41,842 nt of DNA, from contig CAMKSZ010000003.1 of assembly GCA_946415525.1 (NCBI GenBank), forward strand, positions 1 through 41,842, in the 5' to 3' direction. The position numbers were made by a program, and so were the translations under genes. Shown here piece after piece: positions 8,801 through 17,835 of this stretch. The notes beneath the pieces are model-generated. The model saw only the letters and a list, made by a program, of their open reading frames with translations, made no database searches and had not been told where the DNA came from. Position 1 is the first letter of the stretch, and each line of letters opens with the position of its first letter. This stretch comes from an uncultured Prevotellaceae bacterium (GTDB lineage: Bacteria > Bacteroidota > Bacteroidia > Bacteroidales > Bacteroidaceae).

Positions 8801-10991
8801 AGGGTTGGTCCACTACAGGAGCGGCGATTTGAACAGAAGCAAAAGTGGCGTCGGCATTCGACTTGCCTGGTGTCGGTGTCCCACAATGTTCCCATGCGTC
8901 ATTACCATCAGTTTTCCTGGCATAACTAACACGCTCCAACGACTGGGGATAACTTTGTGAGAGCAGCGTCTTTCCTGTCTCGTCGCATAAATAGATGGTT
9001 CCTCCATCCACATCTAAGGAGAATGGTGCATTGATGGATGATATGTCGTTGCTATCGAACCAAACAACATAATACCCATTGGCGGGGACAACTCCCATTT
9101 CGCCGGGCATACGCCACTTTTGGGGCTGAGCCGGGTCGTCGGTGAGGTAGCATCCAGCCAAGGCGACGGGTCGGCTTGTAGGATTATAGAATTCCATCCA
9201 ACCGTCAAAATTGTAGGCAGGACTGACAAATTCATCCACATTCGAAGCCATGATTTCATTGATAAACAAGGCCTCGGGACCAGCAATGCTACTCACTACC
9301 CGAATTGTCAACGAGGCTTTCACCCCACTACCATCTACGGCTGTTGCCGTGATTTCGCAGGAACCGATGCCAACGCCTCTCACCAAACCATCTTGGTTTA
9401 CTGTAGCCACATTCTCATCGCTCGACGACCATTCCACATTCTTCATGAGGGCGTTCTCAGGCAAAACCACGGCTTGGCACTGGGCTGTCTCTCCTTCTAT
9501 GATTTCTTCCTTATCGATACTGAGTTCGATACTATTCACATTGACGATATTTCCACTATATTCCAGTTTGAAATTGTCGAAGATGCACCAATTTGAATAG
9601 GTATATTGGTCGGACGAAATCAAGATTAAATCATCAGGATATTCCGGATCGCTCTCGAATAGCAGTTGGTTTTGATAGGCACCATTGGCAAATGCCGTGC
9701 TGGCACTCTCCATATTGTCAGGGAAATAAGGGCCACCAAACCAATTGGGCGACCAGCACCCGTTGGTGTCGTCGTCGAAGGAGTAGTCGTAAATACTTTT
9801 CAAAGGCACCTCATTGCCACCTGCATAAAGCGTGGCGGGAATCTTCTCTGTTCCGTCAACATGTTTTCTATAGGCAGGTTCCTGGTCGCCATCTCGGTAG
9901 AAACCTTGGACTGACAAACGATAGTACCCTGGTTGGAGTCCCTTCAATTCTTGGTAGAAACTGAAAGTGCCATTCCAAAACTCAAAACATCCGAAGTTGG
10001 CTGTTTGTGAAGAGGCATTGCTCCACCAAGTCCATTCATCTGTGGAGTTATTGTCGAATCGAGGATTCTGGATATATAGATCAGTAACGTCAATCCAATC
10101 CAATTCATCGGTAGATTTAACGGTGATAGTTTTTGATGCCGATAGATTGGAACCGTCGGTGGTCGTGGCGGTGATGGTTGCTTGACCTGGGGAAATGCCC
10201 AAAACACGACTGTATCCAATCACTTTTGCCACGGTTTCATCGGAAGATGACCATTGAATGTTATGTGAACTTACATCGTCGGGACTAAGTTGGTATGAGA
10301 AAAACGTGCTCTCGCCGACATAAATTTCCGATTTGGCTGCCTCTATACTTAAATCTGTTGCCAACGTCAATTCGCCATCGTATTCGAGTTTGAAATTACT
10401 GAAAATACACCAATTGGAATATTGGTATTCATCGCATACGATATGGATGACAAAACCTTCGTCGGCCTCAAACTCAATGACATTTGTGTACTGTTCTCCA
10501 TAAAATGCATCAGACGCTGTTGACATTTGGTTGGGATAATTGTGAATCCCATCAGGCGACCAACTTCCCCAAACAGATTGTTCGAAGGAAAAGGAAAACA
10601 CACTGAGCAATGGCTTCTCGGCAATGACATTGGTTTGTTCGTTGTCCATAATCCTCACGTACGCAGGAATGGTTTCGTTGCCACGCTCGTAATTTTCGTA
10701 GATGGCATCGAAGTCGCCAGCCCTGTAGAAACCTTGGAAAGAGAGGCGATAACGTCCTTTGTGCGTTCCGATAGTATATTGCCACATGTCAAAAGTTCCG
10801 TTCCAAAACTCAAAACAATTATAGTTGGCTGTTTGTGAACTGGCATTGCTGTTCCAATTCCAACCGTCTGTTTGGTTGTTTCCGAAATCAGGGGAAGACA
10901 AGTGGTAAGCGGTAACGTCCTTCCATTCCGCCTTGGCGACAACCGCTGTCGCCAATAGCAATATGAAGAGAATAGTTTTCTTGCTGCTCAT
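5844..10991 (-). CDS. Giant T9SS-exported CotH-kinase protein with lamin-tail, Ig-like and FYR-type binding modules
   Basis: A secreted protein of 1715 residues. In order: signal peptide (1-21); FYR module 1 (about 24-206); Big_2-like Ig domain (210-292, with WSSSDETVAKV); FYR module 2 (297-480); second Ig domain (484-566); lamin-tail domain (571-712); a chitobiase-C-terminal-like Fn3 segment (about 722-800, RYTTDGSLPT); CotH-like kinase (about 805-1195); a galactose-binding-like beta-sandwich (about 1260-1432); second lamin-tail domain (1467-1613); and a type A T9SS sorting domain (about 1618-1715, ending KVACKFMK). Candidate kinase residues are intact: NWDWPQNN (1051-1058) and FDLDGS (1075-1080). 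CotH kinases phosphorylate secreted proteins in spore formers, but their role in Bacteroidota is not established. It is transcribed behind the GH128-like gene with a 32-bp gap. No frameshift is seen. Domain edges are approximate. Confidence 0.85.
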   Translation of the reverse strand: MSSKKTILFILLLATAVVAKAEWKDVTAYHLSSPDFGNNQTDGWNWNSNASSQTANYNCFEFWNGTFDMWQYTIGTHKGRYRLSFQGFYRAGDFDAIYENYERGNETIPAYVRIMDNEQTNVIAEKPLLSVFSFSFEQSVWGSWSPDGIHNYPNQMSTASDAFYGEQYTNVIEFEADEGFVIHIVCDEYQYSNWCIFSNFKLEYDGELTLATDLSIEAAKSEIYVGESTFFSYQLSPDDVSSHNIQWSSSDETVAKVIGYSRVLGISPGQATITATTTDGSNLSASKTITVKSTDELDWIDVTDLYIQNPRFDNNSTDEWTWWSNASSQTANFGCFEFWNGTFSFYQELKGLQPGYYRLSVQGFYRDGDQEPAYRKHVDGTEKIPATLYAGGNEVPLKSIYDYSFDDDTNGCWSPNWFGGPYFPDNMESASTAFANGAYQNQLLFESDPEYPDDLILISSDQYTYSNWCIFDNFKLEYSGNIVNVNSIELSIDKEEIIEGETAQCQAVVLPENALMKNVEWSSSDENVATVNQDGLVRGVGIGSCEITATAVDGSGVKASLTIRVVSSIAGPEALFINEIMASNVDEFVSPAYNFDGWMEFYNPTSRPVALAGCYLTDDPAQPQKWRMPGEMGVVPANGYYVVWFDSNDISSINAPFSLDVDGGTIYLCDETGKTLLSQSYPQSLERVSYARKTDGNDAWEHCGTPTPGKSNADATFASVQIAAPVVDQPSQLFNSPLSVNVTIPAGCTLRYTTDGSLPTMTNGSTNQTGQFTVSATLCYRFRLFADGMLPSRVTTRSFIYHDQDYTLPILSVVSDPKFLYDNTLGVMVRGTNGRPGNGQSSNCNWNMSWDRPVNFSYLNTDGEMVLNQDANLEMCGGWSRAFTPHAFKLKGSKELGGDKNLPYPFFEDKPYIRNRTLQVRNGGNDNVCRIKDPALQYIIQSSGANIDCQSYQPVHEFINGQYIGVLNVREPNNKHYVYANYGWDDDEIDQFEMSPDSGYVQKCGTEASYIQLVDNLSVDAANSDTYAEICKLLDIDEYVYYMATEFYLGNWDWPQNNVKGFRKSEDGKYRFVLFDLDGSFNGGDPFSGFMGKEIYTFDQLYPRSLGRITDQIRFVTLFRNLLNNSEFRKKFIDTFCLIGGSVLEANRSIDIVNRLVARVNPAMQLEGGSANNTANSIKNFLSSRLGQVNMSLQYFSSFELYDKQAQRVRLGSDTDGAQILVNGIQVPTGSFDGYLYQPMKLRAVAPAGYAFQGWLNGSGDGTEVVASGANWRYYDQGSLDGSNWSSPSYAENGWKSGNSPLGYGKSEVRTTLNYGNSSNKRPTAYFRTSFNLDKGPGSKDEVLMRFTIDDGFIVYVNGSEAGRYNMPSGSVGYNTFATTYAQGNPDYGTMSLSPGLFHSGNNVIAVEVHNNSATSTDLLWDMSLVITNNSQPKSFYSTDAEIQLPDGDVNLTASYRELTEAEKTEARVNPVCINEVSGSNDCYVNEYGKKGDWLELYNTTDQKIDIEGMYLSDNVEKPLKCQISKGSTNANTIIPAHGHLLVWCDNLATTSQALHASFKISGQGGVILLTAANRSWTDVIAYSGHDGNSTVGRFPDGTNNVYLMDVPTIGKSNILTSNMKVIDQTDRVEEHDMMIASANGLHICYANQYLMVKSEEKGSVKVEIFTADGRKVESQMVEVGLGTAKVDVSHLPSGFYIAKAADNNQNKVACKFMK

Positions 10992-11023
10992 TTTGTTGTG
11001 ATTGCGTTATGTTTGTAATAGAG

Positions 11024-14000
11024 TTATTTCTTGACAATTTTGCGTGCCTTGTGGCCTTTTGATACAATCATAAGTCCTTTTGAAGCATTGGTGCGCTGAC
11101 CGGAAATCGAGAAGTTAACGACGGGGGATTGTTGAGATTCACTTTCAATTGTTGATATGCCATCGGGATCTTCAACAATATTCATCGTTAGTCCATCCCA
11201 CGAATTGATTTCCTCTATTCCATCAAGTTTGTAAATAAAGGCAGTGTAGTTCTCTATGACTGGACGCTCATCAGACACTTTACACCATTTTCCGTCGCTC
11301 AGCACATAACTGCCAAGAGGAACCCGGGCAGAAGTGACAAAGAAACCTCGCAAATTGTTCTCGTTTGCATAATAGGATGCGCTGGATGCTTTTTCACCAT
11401 ATTCATAGAAAATCAGGTTGGGAGAAGAAGCCAAGAAGATACAGGGCTGTCCAGCAGCGACATTGGCCATCTCCTCAATGCAAATCTTGGAATGGTCGGG
11501 CAAGATGCCAGCGATGCGGAAACATCTCACACCTTGCGGTACGTCGAAAGCATACGGACGACAAATGGTGCCCCACTCTCCTTCCGCCACAGCCATTTTG
11601 TGAATAGGATGATACTTAAGTACAAAATCAGTAGCGCACCACCATCCTTCACGCTTGTCGCCTGTGTTGTTGGTGTCTCCGAAGCGATGCCATGCATTGT
11701 CGATTGCTCCTTGTTTCGAACTGGTAAACCCAATGGTCAATTCACCGTCTTGAGGTACATAGACCGGAGTGGTAGTCAGCGTCTGCCAAATATTCCCAAC
11801 CGTTGGGAGGTCGAAATAGTCTGCTTTCAAAGAAGGAGTGTTGACCGTTTCGCTACCATTGGAAATATATCCTCTTTGGTCGCTGAGACAATAATGTTCG
11901 GTCGTAGCCTTACATTCAAGAGCGTAAAGACCTTCTTCGAGTTTTTCAATCTTTTGTCTTACTCCCATGGTTTTGGAAAGTCCTTCGGATGCACTGATGC
12001 CGCTCCACCATGCATTCCAACAACTTTTTCCATTGACAGTGTTGACACGTTGGTCGCCACCTGTATAGGTGCCGGTTTTCACTTCCCATCCGTTGGATGT
12101 GGCAAAATTGGGTTGCACGGGTTGGGTTTCTGCATCAGTCATGGGGAAAAAAGCATTAAGGGCATCCTCAAGAGCCGTTTTCGCTGCCATGATTCCTTCG
12201 GCTGTTGCTGCGGCATGGGCTGCATTCACAGCATCATCCAGGCGTTCTCGACCAGCAAATTGCATGCCGTTAAGGGCGGAAACGACATTCATCATAGAAT
12301 CGATAGCCAATTTGTCGGAAAGGGCTTGCTTGAGGTTGTCGATAGCCGCTTGTGCTTGATAATAAGATTGCTCACCTTCTGGCTGCAACGAAGCAAGAAT
12401 CGTTTCTAATTCATCGTTTAGGAAAGGCAGTTCTTGATTGCTCTTAGAGGTCAAACTGGCCATGGCGACCAACTCTTCAAAGCCATCTATCATGGCTTCC
12501 TTCTGGGTGGCAAATAACTGTCGAAGTTCGACTTTGTCGATTTGTCCTGTGGCATTCAGCCAGCGGAAAGCCAAGAGGAGTTGGGAATAATCCTGGCTGT
12601 TGAACACAAACGATTGTTTCTGCCAATCGGAAGTTTCGGCTGCCGTAGCCACGGCCACCGACTCGCTTTTACCGTCTTTCGACAGAGCGGCCTTCACATA
12701 CTTGCCGGCCTTCCGGGTGGCGATACTAAAGACGTACTCCTTGTTTGGTTCTATTTCCACCACACGTTTAAGCGAAGCGGCATGGTCGATTCCCCCAGAA
12801 CCATATGCTTGGAGGTAGGCTCCTCCTCCATGTCCTCCCACGGGAACAACCTGGAAATATGGTTGGGCAATGTCTGTTCCTGCACCGTTTTTCCAGTCGG
12901 TTGTACCCCAATCAAATTCGCCATTAAAGATAATGTTGCCGCCCATGTAACGATTTTCGCCTTTCGAGTCTGTGATGATGTCGCCAACTTCAAAATCATC
13001 GTTGGTGAAATAATCTACACCGTTGAGGTCCACAATATGTACGCGATATTGAGCACCTTCTGGAGAGTCGGTATCTTGAAAAACATAGTTGGCGGCAGCC
13101 TCTTTTTGCTCAATGGTGGCCAGCACTTGCCATTGTCCCCCCCTTGTTTTCCGTTGCACTTCCATCAATTGGTTGTATTCACCATTTTGGTCGTGCCATT
13201 TCAAGACAGCGATGCCATTGGCGATGGAAATGCTATAATTGGAGATGCCGTATTGTCTCGGGGTGGTAGGAATGAATTCATATTTGCCATTGTAGCCAAC
13301 ACCTGTATTCATGCTGGCATAGTATTCGCCAGCAGGAGTCAACGTGCCGTTGCTCAGATATAATTTGGAACAGTTGGCTTCGCTGTTCCAATAGAAATAG
13401 CGCTCTATATAGTCCCAAGAGTTGAGTTTGGTGCAAATGCTCTGGATTGCAGTTTTATTTTGGTTGAGTTGGCTGGTCGTTGGATTGTTGCGGTTGTCGC
13501 CTGTGGCAATACCGAAGATGCCGTTGTTGTTCCACGATGCACCCCACACCCATTCAGAAATCCAGATAGGGCGCTTGTACCTGTCCACCCAACTACCTTT
13601 GATGTTGTTGAAACTGCCCTCGGTCCAATAACAATGTAAGTCGATGATGTCGCATCTCCAGCCTCGTGCATCGATGGAGTCCATGAAAGCCCTTAAATGA
13701 TTGAGGCTTCCATCGTGTGAAGACGGAGAGCAAAGCCGCATACCTGTGGCCATCAAGTTTTCCCAGTTGGCCAAGATGTCGTCCACGCTTTGTGGGTGGT
13801 CGTCGGCAGAGTTGCCCGGCTCATTGTTGGTCTTCATGTGTGGTGAGTAGGTTACACTTCCACAGGCACTGGCAGACGGCCAGTCTTCGTATATGTGATG
13901 GGGGACACATTCTGTATTCAATCCCCTGTCTTCGCCAAGTCCAAAAGAGTAGCAACTTGTAACATTGAGTTTGCTGCATGGATCTGCCCTTGTGTCATTG

Positions 14001-14659
14001 GCCAACCCCGACTTGCTGTTGTAATTCCACTTGAAGATACGGTAAGAAGAAATCCGCCCGGATAGGATTTGGGGGAGTTCTGCAAACTCAAGGTCGCCAT
14101 CGGCAGCGATGAAGCATCTGCTATAGCCTCTTCCACGAGGAAGGGTGGAGAATGTCACCATGTATCCTCGTTTCAATTTGAAACTTTTAATCCGGTTGTT
14201 GAGTTTAGCGTCACTTAATGTGTTCATAAATCCACCGCTATTCTCTAAACCGAAATCATCGACAGCGTCACCGCCAAAATCTTTTTCCGAAAATACGGTC
14301 AATGGCTTGACATTGTTGCCGTATGGGAGGATAATGGCACCGATATTGTGTATCCTCACCTGGCAGTTAGCGCCGATGCTTGCCCTTGTACCATTGATTT
14401 TGACATGGGAAAGATAGGAAGAAACTTTCGAGGGCTTTACTTTGTTTAATATAAGAACGGCTTGCTCGTTTGCGATATCTACCCAACCATCATTGCCAAA
14501 AGGTGTATCGGAAGTAATGATGAAATCCATGGCGTCGTTGACTACTACCTGTTCGTTCACACTGATAACAGTCTTTTGGGCATTTGCCATGCCATTATTG
14601 GGCACCAGCAATAATAGCAATGCCACAAGAGATGATTTGACCTGTTTTAGAATATCCAT
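11024..14659 (-). CDS. Secreted GH128-like (clan GH-A) glycosidase with Fn3, CBM-like and helical modules
   Basis: A protein of 1211 residues. In order: signal peptide (about 1-27); an N-terminal beta region (28-205); a Glyco_hydro_cc/GH128-like barrel (about 210-455); an Fn3-like domain (475-545); a CBM-like jelly roll (570-716, NIIFNGEFDWGTTDW); a helical FIVAR-like segment (717-845); a divergent FYR-type module (851-1016); a beta domain common in Bacteroidales surface proteins (about 1020-1160, EWGTICRPYAFDVPQG); and a short T9SS-like tail (GLMIVSKGHKARKIVKK). Likely catalytic acids are E280 in KTNNEP (acid/base) and E369 in WISEW (nucleophile). GH128 enzymes act on beta-1,3-glucan, but the substrate here is inferred from family only. 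First gene of a two-gene minus-strand operon, divergent from the MG2 gene. Module edges are approximate. Confidence 0.78.
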   Translation of the reverse strand: MDILKQVKSSLVALLLLLVPNNGMANAQKTVISVNEQVVVNDAMDFIITSDTPFGNDGWVDIANEQAVLILNKVKPSKVSSYLSHVKINGTRASIGANCQVRIHNIGAIILPYGNNVKPLTVFSEKDFGGDAVDDFGLENSGGFMNTLSDAKLNNRIKSFKLKRGYMVTFSTLPRGRGYSRCFIAADGDLEFAELPQILSGRISSYRIFKWNYNSKSGLANDTRADPCSKLNVTSCYSFGLGEDRGLNTECVPHHIYEDWPSASACGSVTYSPHMKTNNEPGNSADDHPQSVDDILANWENLMATGMRLCSPSSHDGSLNHLRAFMDSIDARGWRCDIIDLHCYWTEGSFNNIKGSWVDRYKRPIWISEWVWGASWNNNGIFGIATGDNRNNPTTSQLNQNKTAIQSICTKLNSWDYIERYFYWNSEANCSKLYLSNGTLTPAGEYYASMNTGVGYNGKYEFIPTTPRQYGISNYSISIANGIAVLKWHDQNGEYNQLMEVQRKTRGGQWQVLATIEQKEAAANYVFQDTDSPEGAQYRVHIVDLNGVDYFTNDDFEVGDIITDSKGENRYMGGNIIFNGEFDWGTTDWKNGAGTDIAQPYFQVVPVGGHGGGAYLQAYGSGGIDHAASLKRVVEIEPNKEYVFSIATRKAGKYVKAALSKDGKSESVAVATAAETSDWQKQSFVFNSQDYSQLLLAFRWLNATGQIDKVELRQLFATQKEAMIDGFEELVAMASLTSKSNQELPFLNDELETILASLQPEGEQSYYQAQAAIDNLKQALSDKLAIDSMMNVVSALNGMQFAGRERLDDAVNAAHAAATAEGIMAAKTALEDALNAFFPMTDAETQPVQPNFATSNGWEVKTGTYTGGDQRVNTVNGKSCWNAWWSGISASEGLSKTMGVRQKIEKLEEGLYALECKATTEHYCLSDQRGYISNGSETVNTPSLKADYFDLPTVGNIWQTLTTTPVYVPQDGELTIGFTSSKQGAIDNAWHRFGDTNNTGDKREGWWCATDFVLKYHPIHKMAVAEGEWGTICRPYAFDVPQGVRCFRIAGILPDHSKICIEEMANVAAGQPCIFLASSPNLIFYEYGEKASSASYYANENNLRGFFVTSARVPLGSYVLSDGKWCKVSDERPVIENYTAFIYKLDGIEEINSWDGLTMNIVEDPDGISTIESESQQSPVVNFSISGQRTNASKGLMIVSKGHKARKIVKK

Positions 14660-14741
14660 GATTGACTTATTTTATAAAAGGCTAAAAACTAATTATCGAA
14701 CTTACGTTAGTAATTGTATAGATTGTAGTTATATATGGGTG

Positions 14742-14773
14742 CAAAAATAATAAAAAAAACACATAATGTGAAA
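14742..14773 (-). promoter_or_regulatory. Promoter for the GH128-like/CotH operon
   Basis: On the minus strand, TATTTTTG (14749-14742) is an exact TAnnTTTG -7 element, with a weak -33 match TTTC (14773-14770) 20 bp upstream. Transcription would start near 14735, giving a leader of about 75 nt before the ATG at 14659. Confidence 0.45.
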
Positions 14774-14790
14774 TTAAGCATTCTAAAAAG

Positions 14791-14821
14791 TTAGGTGATA
14801 ATGATTTTTTGGTTAATTTTG
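14791..14821 (+). promoter_or_regulatory. Promoter for the MG2-like envelope protein gene
   Basis: TAATTTTG at 14814-14821 is an exact TAnnTTTG. TTAG at 14791-14794 is a 3-of-4 match to the -33 element with a 19-bp spacer. The start codon follows 25 bp after the -7 element. It lies back to back with the minus-strand promoter in the same 187-bp divergent region. Confidence 0.55.
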
Positions 14822-14846
14822 CCGTAGATAAAAAACAATCGCCACC

Positions 14847-17636
14847 ATGAAATATTTTCTCTGTCTTGTCTCTTGTGTCTTGATGGCTGTCGCTGCATAT
14901 TCCCAATCCCATGTTGATAGTATCTGCAGTATGCTCAAGGGAGTGCCTGTACAGGAGAAGGTTTATCTCCACCTCGACAATAATTGTTATTTCAAAGGAG
15001 ATACCATTTGGTATAAAGCATATGTTGTCAGGGCCGACAATAACCAGTTCACCGACATGAGCCGCCTGCTTCATGTTGAGTTGGTGTCACCCGACGGAAT
15101 GATGGTGGAGCGGCAGCAAATCATCATCTCCAATAATGGGTTTTGCTGTGGTAACTTTGAACTAAAAGACTCTCTCTATTCGGGTTTTTACGAAATTAGA
15201 GCCTACACACGCTGGATGATGAATTTCGATGTGACGGAACATCCTTTCTGGCAAAAGGATAGATATATGTTTTATTCTTTAGACATGGCTCGTGATTTTT
15301 TTCGCCAATATGGCATTGTCCATTCACGTGTGGTGCCAGTCTATGAGCGTCCTGACGAGACGGGTGACTACCGCAATAGATATTTCCAAAGTCGGCCGAA
15401 AGAAACCATTGCCAAGGAGGTTAAAGACCGTCTTAATGTCACATTCTACCCTGAAGGTGGCCATTTGATTGCCGGCGTCTCTTGCCGTGTTGCTTTTGAA
15501 GCCACCAACTCAAGTGGCGAGCAGGTAAATGTGAAGGGCTATGTAGAAGGTAGGGAAATAAGCACCACCCATCAAGGGCGAGGAGTATTCGACGTCAAGG
15601 TTCCTGAAGCAAAGAAACTCCAAGCAGAATTTATCTATCAAGGTAAAACTTATCATTTCGACTTGCCGCCCGCATCTCCTATTGGATGCTCTTTGGCCTT
15701 GGAAGTAGCAGACAACAAGATAAAGGCAAATATGGTTGACTGCAATTTACCTGATGACAGGACATATCTTGCCTTGGTGCTTCATGGTGGAGTTTGCCAA
15801 CAATGCCAGCCGATAAATTGGGATGGAAAAGGTATGGCAAACTTAACGTGGGACGCGCAAGAGTTGCCCACTGGGGTCAATGACCTTATTGTCATCGACA
15901 ATCAGGGCAATCCTTTAGCCGACAGATTGTTTTTTGTCAATAATCACGACATTACCAACAACTATGTGGAGGTGGAGGGGTTGAAAGACGAGTATGCCCC
16001 ACATTCGCTTATATCCCTTGATTTCCATACAGCAGCAGATGCGGGAACGATTTCCATCTCAGTTCGCGACCACTCGTCAGAGTCTGCTACTTTCGACGAT
16101 GGCAATATTATGACAGAATTGCTCCTTTCGAGTGAACTCAAAGGCTTCATCCCCCACCCCTCTTACTATTTTGAATCGTCTGACGATTCACACCAAAAAG
16201 CATTGGATTTGCTCATGATGGTGCAAGGATGGCGTCGCTACGACATCAAAGACCTATTGTCTAACAAGCCAATGCGATATACCCCGGAGAAAGATATTAC
16301 TGTAGAAGGGCAAATCTATAAGACAATCTACCTCAACGACAAAGACTATTCTGCCGATGAGCAATGGGCAGACGAGTTTTTTAATTCAGGAGGCATAGAA
16401 AACCTCTCGAAAAACGATGGGTCATCAAATACCTCCGACTATGATGACTCAGAAGCCACCACCAGTGTGTCGCCTGTCAATCCAATTAATAATAATGTGG
16501 ATGAACAGTATTTGATGAACTATGGCGGTCTCAAAAAAGAAGTGGCTTTGGAGAGTGAGTTGATATTGGGAAATGATGTCTATACCGTAAGCACCGAAAC
16601 CCATGATGGTGGGAAATTTTCATTCCATGTTCCGCCTTTTTACGGTAAGGGAATCCTCACCATGTCCGCACACAAAAAGGGAATGAGTGAGAAAGAACTC
16701 AAGAATTACGCCATAAAAGGAAGACTTGACGAGGACCAATATCCTGCTTTTTACGTCAAGCGTCATCTCTTCTATCCCATTTTTGCAAAGAAATACTCCT
16801 TCTATCAATGCCATGTACCTTGGGATGAAACAATGGTCAATGAAGAATCGTATGAAGTTCCTGATACCGTGCACTTATCATCGATGGACAAAACGTTGAA
16901 AAGCGTTGAAATAAAAGGAAAAAGGAGACGTGGACGTCGTTCAATTGATTATACCCGCCCTCTTTGTTCCTATGATGCTGTTGAACTCTATAACCTTGCC
17001 ACTGATTATGGCCTCTCGTATGGGAAATTCATATCCAGCATATTCCCAAGGCAAGTTACTATGTTGCTATTGGGCAATTTGAACACTCCCAGAGACCTCA
17101 CTATAAAGAATAGCATCAACTATTACTTGAGATATCTGGAGAGCATTTACAAAGACAGCACGGATGCCGCTCGGGAAAAAATAGAAATCATGAAAATAGG
17201 CGGTTACGACAGTATGGGTTTTAGGGAAATCAAATTGAAAAGACTCAAGACTATTCATATCTTCTCTGATTTTGAATTGCGCAATGAGGACATTCCAATG
17301 GTGCATGCCCAGGACAACAGTATAAGCAACGATTATGACGTAACCATTGACTATCGTAGTTTGCTCAATGACGCTGTGCGCCCTACTTTCCGTGATAGAT
17401 GGATGGTCTTTCCCGGTATATATGAGCCAGATGACTTTTATCATCCCGATTATTCGAATGCTCCCCCATCGAATGAAATGGAAGATTATAGAAGAACGCT
17501 TTATTGGAATCCCAATGCCCAACTTGACAAGGACGGCTATTATCGTGCGCGTTTTTACAACAATAGCAATACGACCAAAATCACCATATCCATTGCAGGC
17601 ATAACTCGTGATGGTAAACCTATAACGAACAGGTAA
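14847..17636 (+). CDS. MG2/macroglobulin-like envelope protein of Bacteroidota, function unknown
   Basis: A protein of 929 residues with a signal peptide (about 1-20). An MG2-like beta domain follows, recognisable from EKVYLHLDNNCYFKGDTIWY (37-56). This corresponds to the 'EK.Y.H.D...Y..GD.IW.KAY' signature seen in many Bacteroidota envelope proteins annotated as MG2-domain or TonB-plug-like. Further beta domains (about 195-380) and a region with the family-typical QGWRRY (460-465) lie in the middle. A basic stretch, VEIKGKRRRGRRS (687-699), precedes a C-terminal segment resembling a remnant TonB-receptor plug. There is no barrel, so it is not a receptor itself. No enzyme motif was found. A role at the outer membrane or periplasm is likely but unproven. 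It is transcribed alone from its own promoter; the next gene also has one. Confidence 0.6.
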   Translation: MKYFLCLVSCVLMAVAAYSQSHVDSICSMLKGVPVQEKVYLHLDNNCYFKGDTIWYKAYVVRADNNQFTDMSRLLHVELVSPDGMMVERQQIIISNNGFCCGNFELKDSLYSGFYEIRAYTRWMMNFDVTEHPFWQKDRYMFYSLDMARDFFRQYGIVHSRVVPVYERPDETGDYRNRYFQSRPKETIAKEVKDRLNVTFYPEGGHLIAGVSCRVAFEATNSSGEQVNVKGYVEGREISTTHQGRGVFDVKVPEAKKLQAEFIYQGKTYHFDLPPASPIGCSLALEVADNKIKANMVDCNLPDDRTYLALVLHGGVCQQCQPINWDGKGMANLTWDAQELPTGVNDLIVIDNQGNPLADRLFFVNNHDITNNYVEVEGLKDEYAPHSLISLDFHTAADAGTISISVRDHSSESATFDDGNIMTELLLSSELKGFIPHPSYYFESSDDSHQKALDLLMMVQGWRRYDIKDLLSNKPMRYTPEKDITVEGQIYKTIYLNDKDYSADEQWADEFFNSGGIENLSKNDGSSNTSDYDDSEATTSVSPVNPINNNVDEQYLMNYGGLKKEVALESELILGNDVYTVSTETHDGGKFSFHVPPFYGKGILTMSAHKKGMSEKELKNYAIKGRLDEDQYPAFYVKRHLFYPIFAKKYSFYQCHVPWDETMVNEESYEVPDTVHLSSMDKTLKSVEIKGKRRRGRRSIDYTRPLCSYDAVELYNLATDYGLSYGKFISSIFPRQVTMLLLGNLNTPRDLTIKNSINYYLRYLESIYKDSTDAAREKIEIMKIGGYDSMGFREIKLKRLKTIHIFSDFELRNEDIPMVHAQDNSISNDYDVTIDYRSLLNDAVRPTFRDRWMVFPGIYEPDDFYHPDYSNAPPSNEMEDYRRTLYWNPNAQLDKDGYYRARFYNNSNTTKITISIAGITRDGKPITNR

Positions 17637-17775
17637 CCATGTCTCTTCGTGTACCATTGATGAAGTGATTGGCATGGAATAATCCTTATAAGTTGAACAT
17701 CAGGCCCAACTGGACATCCAATTTCTATTAATAATTGTTAAAACACAAGTTGAGTGTGCTTCTTTCGATGGAATG

Positions 17776-17807
17776 TTTCTTTTTTAGCGGGAAAATTGCT
17801 ATCTTCG
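17776..17807 (+). promoter_or_regulatory. Promoter for the ricin/LamG glycosidase gene
   Basis: TATCTTCG (17800-17807) matches TAnnTTTG at all but one base. TTTC (17776-17779) is a 3-of-4 -33 match with a 20-bp spacer. The ATG at 17836 follows after 28 bp. The rest of the 199-bp gap (17637-17775) shows no gene or clear hairpin. Confidence 0.45.
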
Positions 17808-17835
17808 CAGAACATACTTTAAACCTACTACCATC

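Noticed and set aside
11492-13363. Plus-strand open frames (305 and 273 codons) opposite the GH128-like gene
   Set aside because: Both are antisense to a well-supported glycosidase with catalytic motifs. They show no start context, no family match and no sensible composition.
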